Shown here one piece after another: positions 5,048-5,226 of a stretch of DNA of 5,226 bases (position 1 is the stretch's first letter; each line of letters opens with the position of its first letter). The notes beneath the pieces are model-generated. The model was given only the letters and a program-made list of their open reading frames with translations. It had not been told where the DNA came from and ran no database searches. Made by a program: the position numbers and the translations under genes. This DNA comes from Melioribacteraceae bacterium (GTDB lineage Bacteria > Bacteroidota > Ignavibacteria > Ignavibacteriales > Melioribacteraceae). The stretch spans positions 1 to 5,226 of the forward strand of contig JALSNL010000044.1 of assembly GCA_026987055.1 (NCBI GenBank), given 5' to 3'.

Positions 5048-5226
5048 GTCGGGGTGATAGGTTTTTCCCAAAGGGATGACTCCGGCAGAACCTACTTACA
5101 TTTTCTGAGTTTGTACAATTTTAATTTTGTCGGGGTGATAGGTTTTTCCCGAAGGGATGCCTTCGGCAGAACCTACTTACATTTTCTGAGTTTGTACAAT
5201 TTTAATTTTTGTCGGGGTGATAGGAT
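5048..5226. repeat. Tandem array of an ~81-bp structured unit (two copies plus start of a third)
   Basis: Copy 1 is 5048-5128 (81 bp), copy 2 is 5129-5210 (82 bp, one extra T) and copy 3 begins at 5211 and is cut by the window edge. Copies 1 and 2 differ by three substitutions (5070/5151, 5079/5160, 5082/5163) and the one-base indel. Each unit starts GTCGGGGTGATAGG. In copy 2 an outer stem TAGGTT/AACCTA (5139-5144, 5170-5175) encloses two small hairpins, TCCC-GAA-GGGA (5147-5157) and TGCC-TTC-GGCA (5158-5168), making a compact three-way junction. Copy 1 keeps this apart from one A/G mismatch in the second hairpin. An AT-rich linker with the 8-bp palindrome TTGTACAA completes the unit. The function is unknown; it may be a REP/MITE-like element or a structured RNA or DNA site. 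Confidence 0.85.

Noticed and set aside
5048..5210. The spaced repeats at the right edge as a CRISPR array or an integron attC array.
   Set aside because: The whole ~81-bp unit is conserved, so there are no variable spacers. No cas genes are near, and the attC core sites (GTTRRRY paired with RYYYAAC) are not present in the right arrangement.
5045..5226. An open + frame from ATG 5045 through the tandem array to the window edge, with a 27-codon repeat in phase for the first unit.
   Set aside because: All three substitutions between copies change the encoded residue (Gln/Arg, Asp/Ala, Ser/Phe), the extra T in copy 2 breaks the phase of copy 3, and no ribosome binding site precedes the ATG. The pattern fits a non-coding structured repeat better.

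Overview
This AT-rich window (roughly two-thirds A+T by eye) is bacterial chromosome. Its core is a three-gene de novo pyrimidine operon, pyrR-pyrB-pyrC, on the + strand, with truA (tRNA pseudouridine synthase) convergent to it on the - strand. The low GC, the short intergenic hairpin repeats, the class I dihydroorotase and the pyrR-led operon would fit a Bacteroidota/Chlorobi-group organism such as an Ignavibacteria member. That taxonomic guess is weak and rests on general impression, not on a search.

Layout. Positions 1-407 (- strand) hold a small two-helix membrane protein gene followed by the first codons of a gene that leaves the window. Positions 408-611 are an AT-rich divergent spacer. 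Positions 612-893 (+) encode a second small two-helix membrane protein with a TTG start. It aligns without gaps, but weakly, to the first, so the pair may be old divergent paralogues. Neither is recognised.

Positions 894-1070 are the pyr control region: a good promoter candidate, then a hairpin with a CNGNGA hexaloop that fits the PyrR-binding loop of Bacillus pyr leaders, then a second hairpin just before the pyrR start codon. This second hairpin both resembles an intrinsic terminator and pairs away the pyrR ribosome binding site. Positions 1071-3853 are pyrR, pyrB and pyrC with 10- and 19-base gaps. PyrB makes carbamoyl-aspartate, PyrC cyclises it to dihydroorotate, and PyrR is the expected uridine-nucleotide-sensing RNA-binding regulator of the leader. 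All three proteins are full length with intact active-site motifs.

Positions 3908-3968 are a double-hairpin, REP-like element in the convergent gap between pyrC and truA. truA is best started at 4739, not at the upstream ATG at 4901. Beyond it, 4740-5226 has no gene I can support. It contains a perfect 9-bp palindrome (4879-4900) and, at the right edge, a tandem array of an ~81-bp unit (two copies plus the start of a third) whose sequence folds into a three-way junction of small hairpins. The most interesting signals are the PyrR-type leader and this structured tandem repeat.
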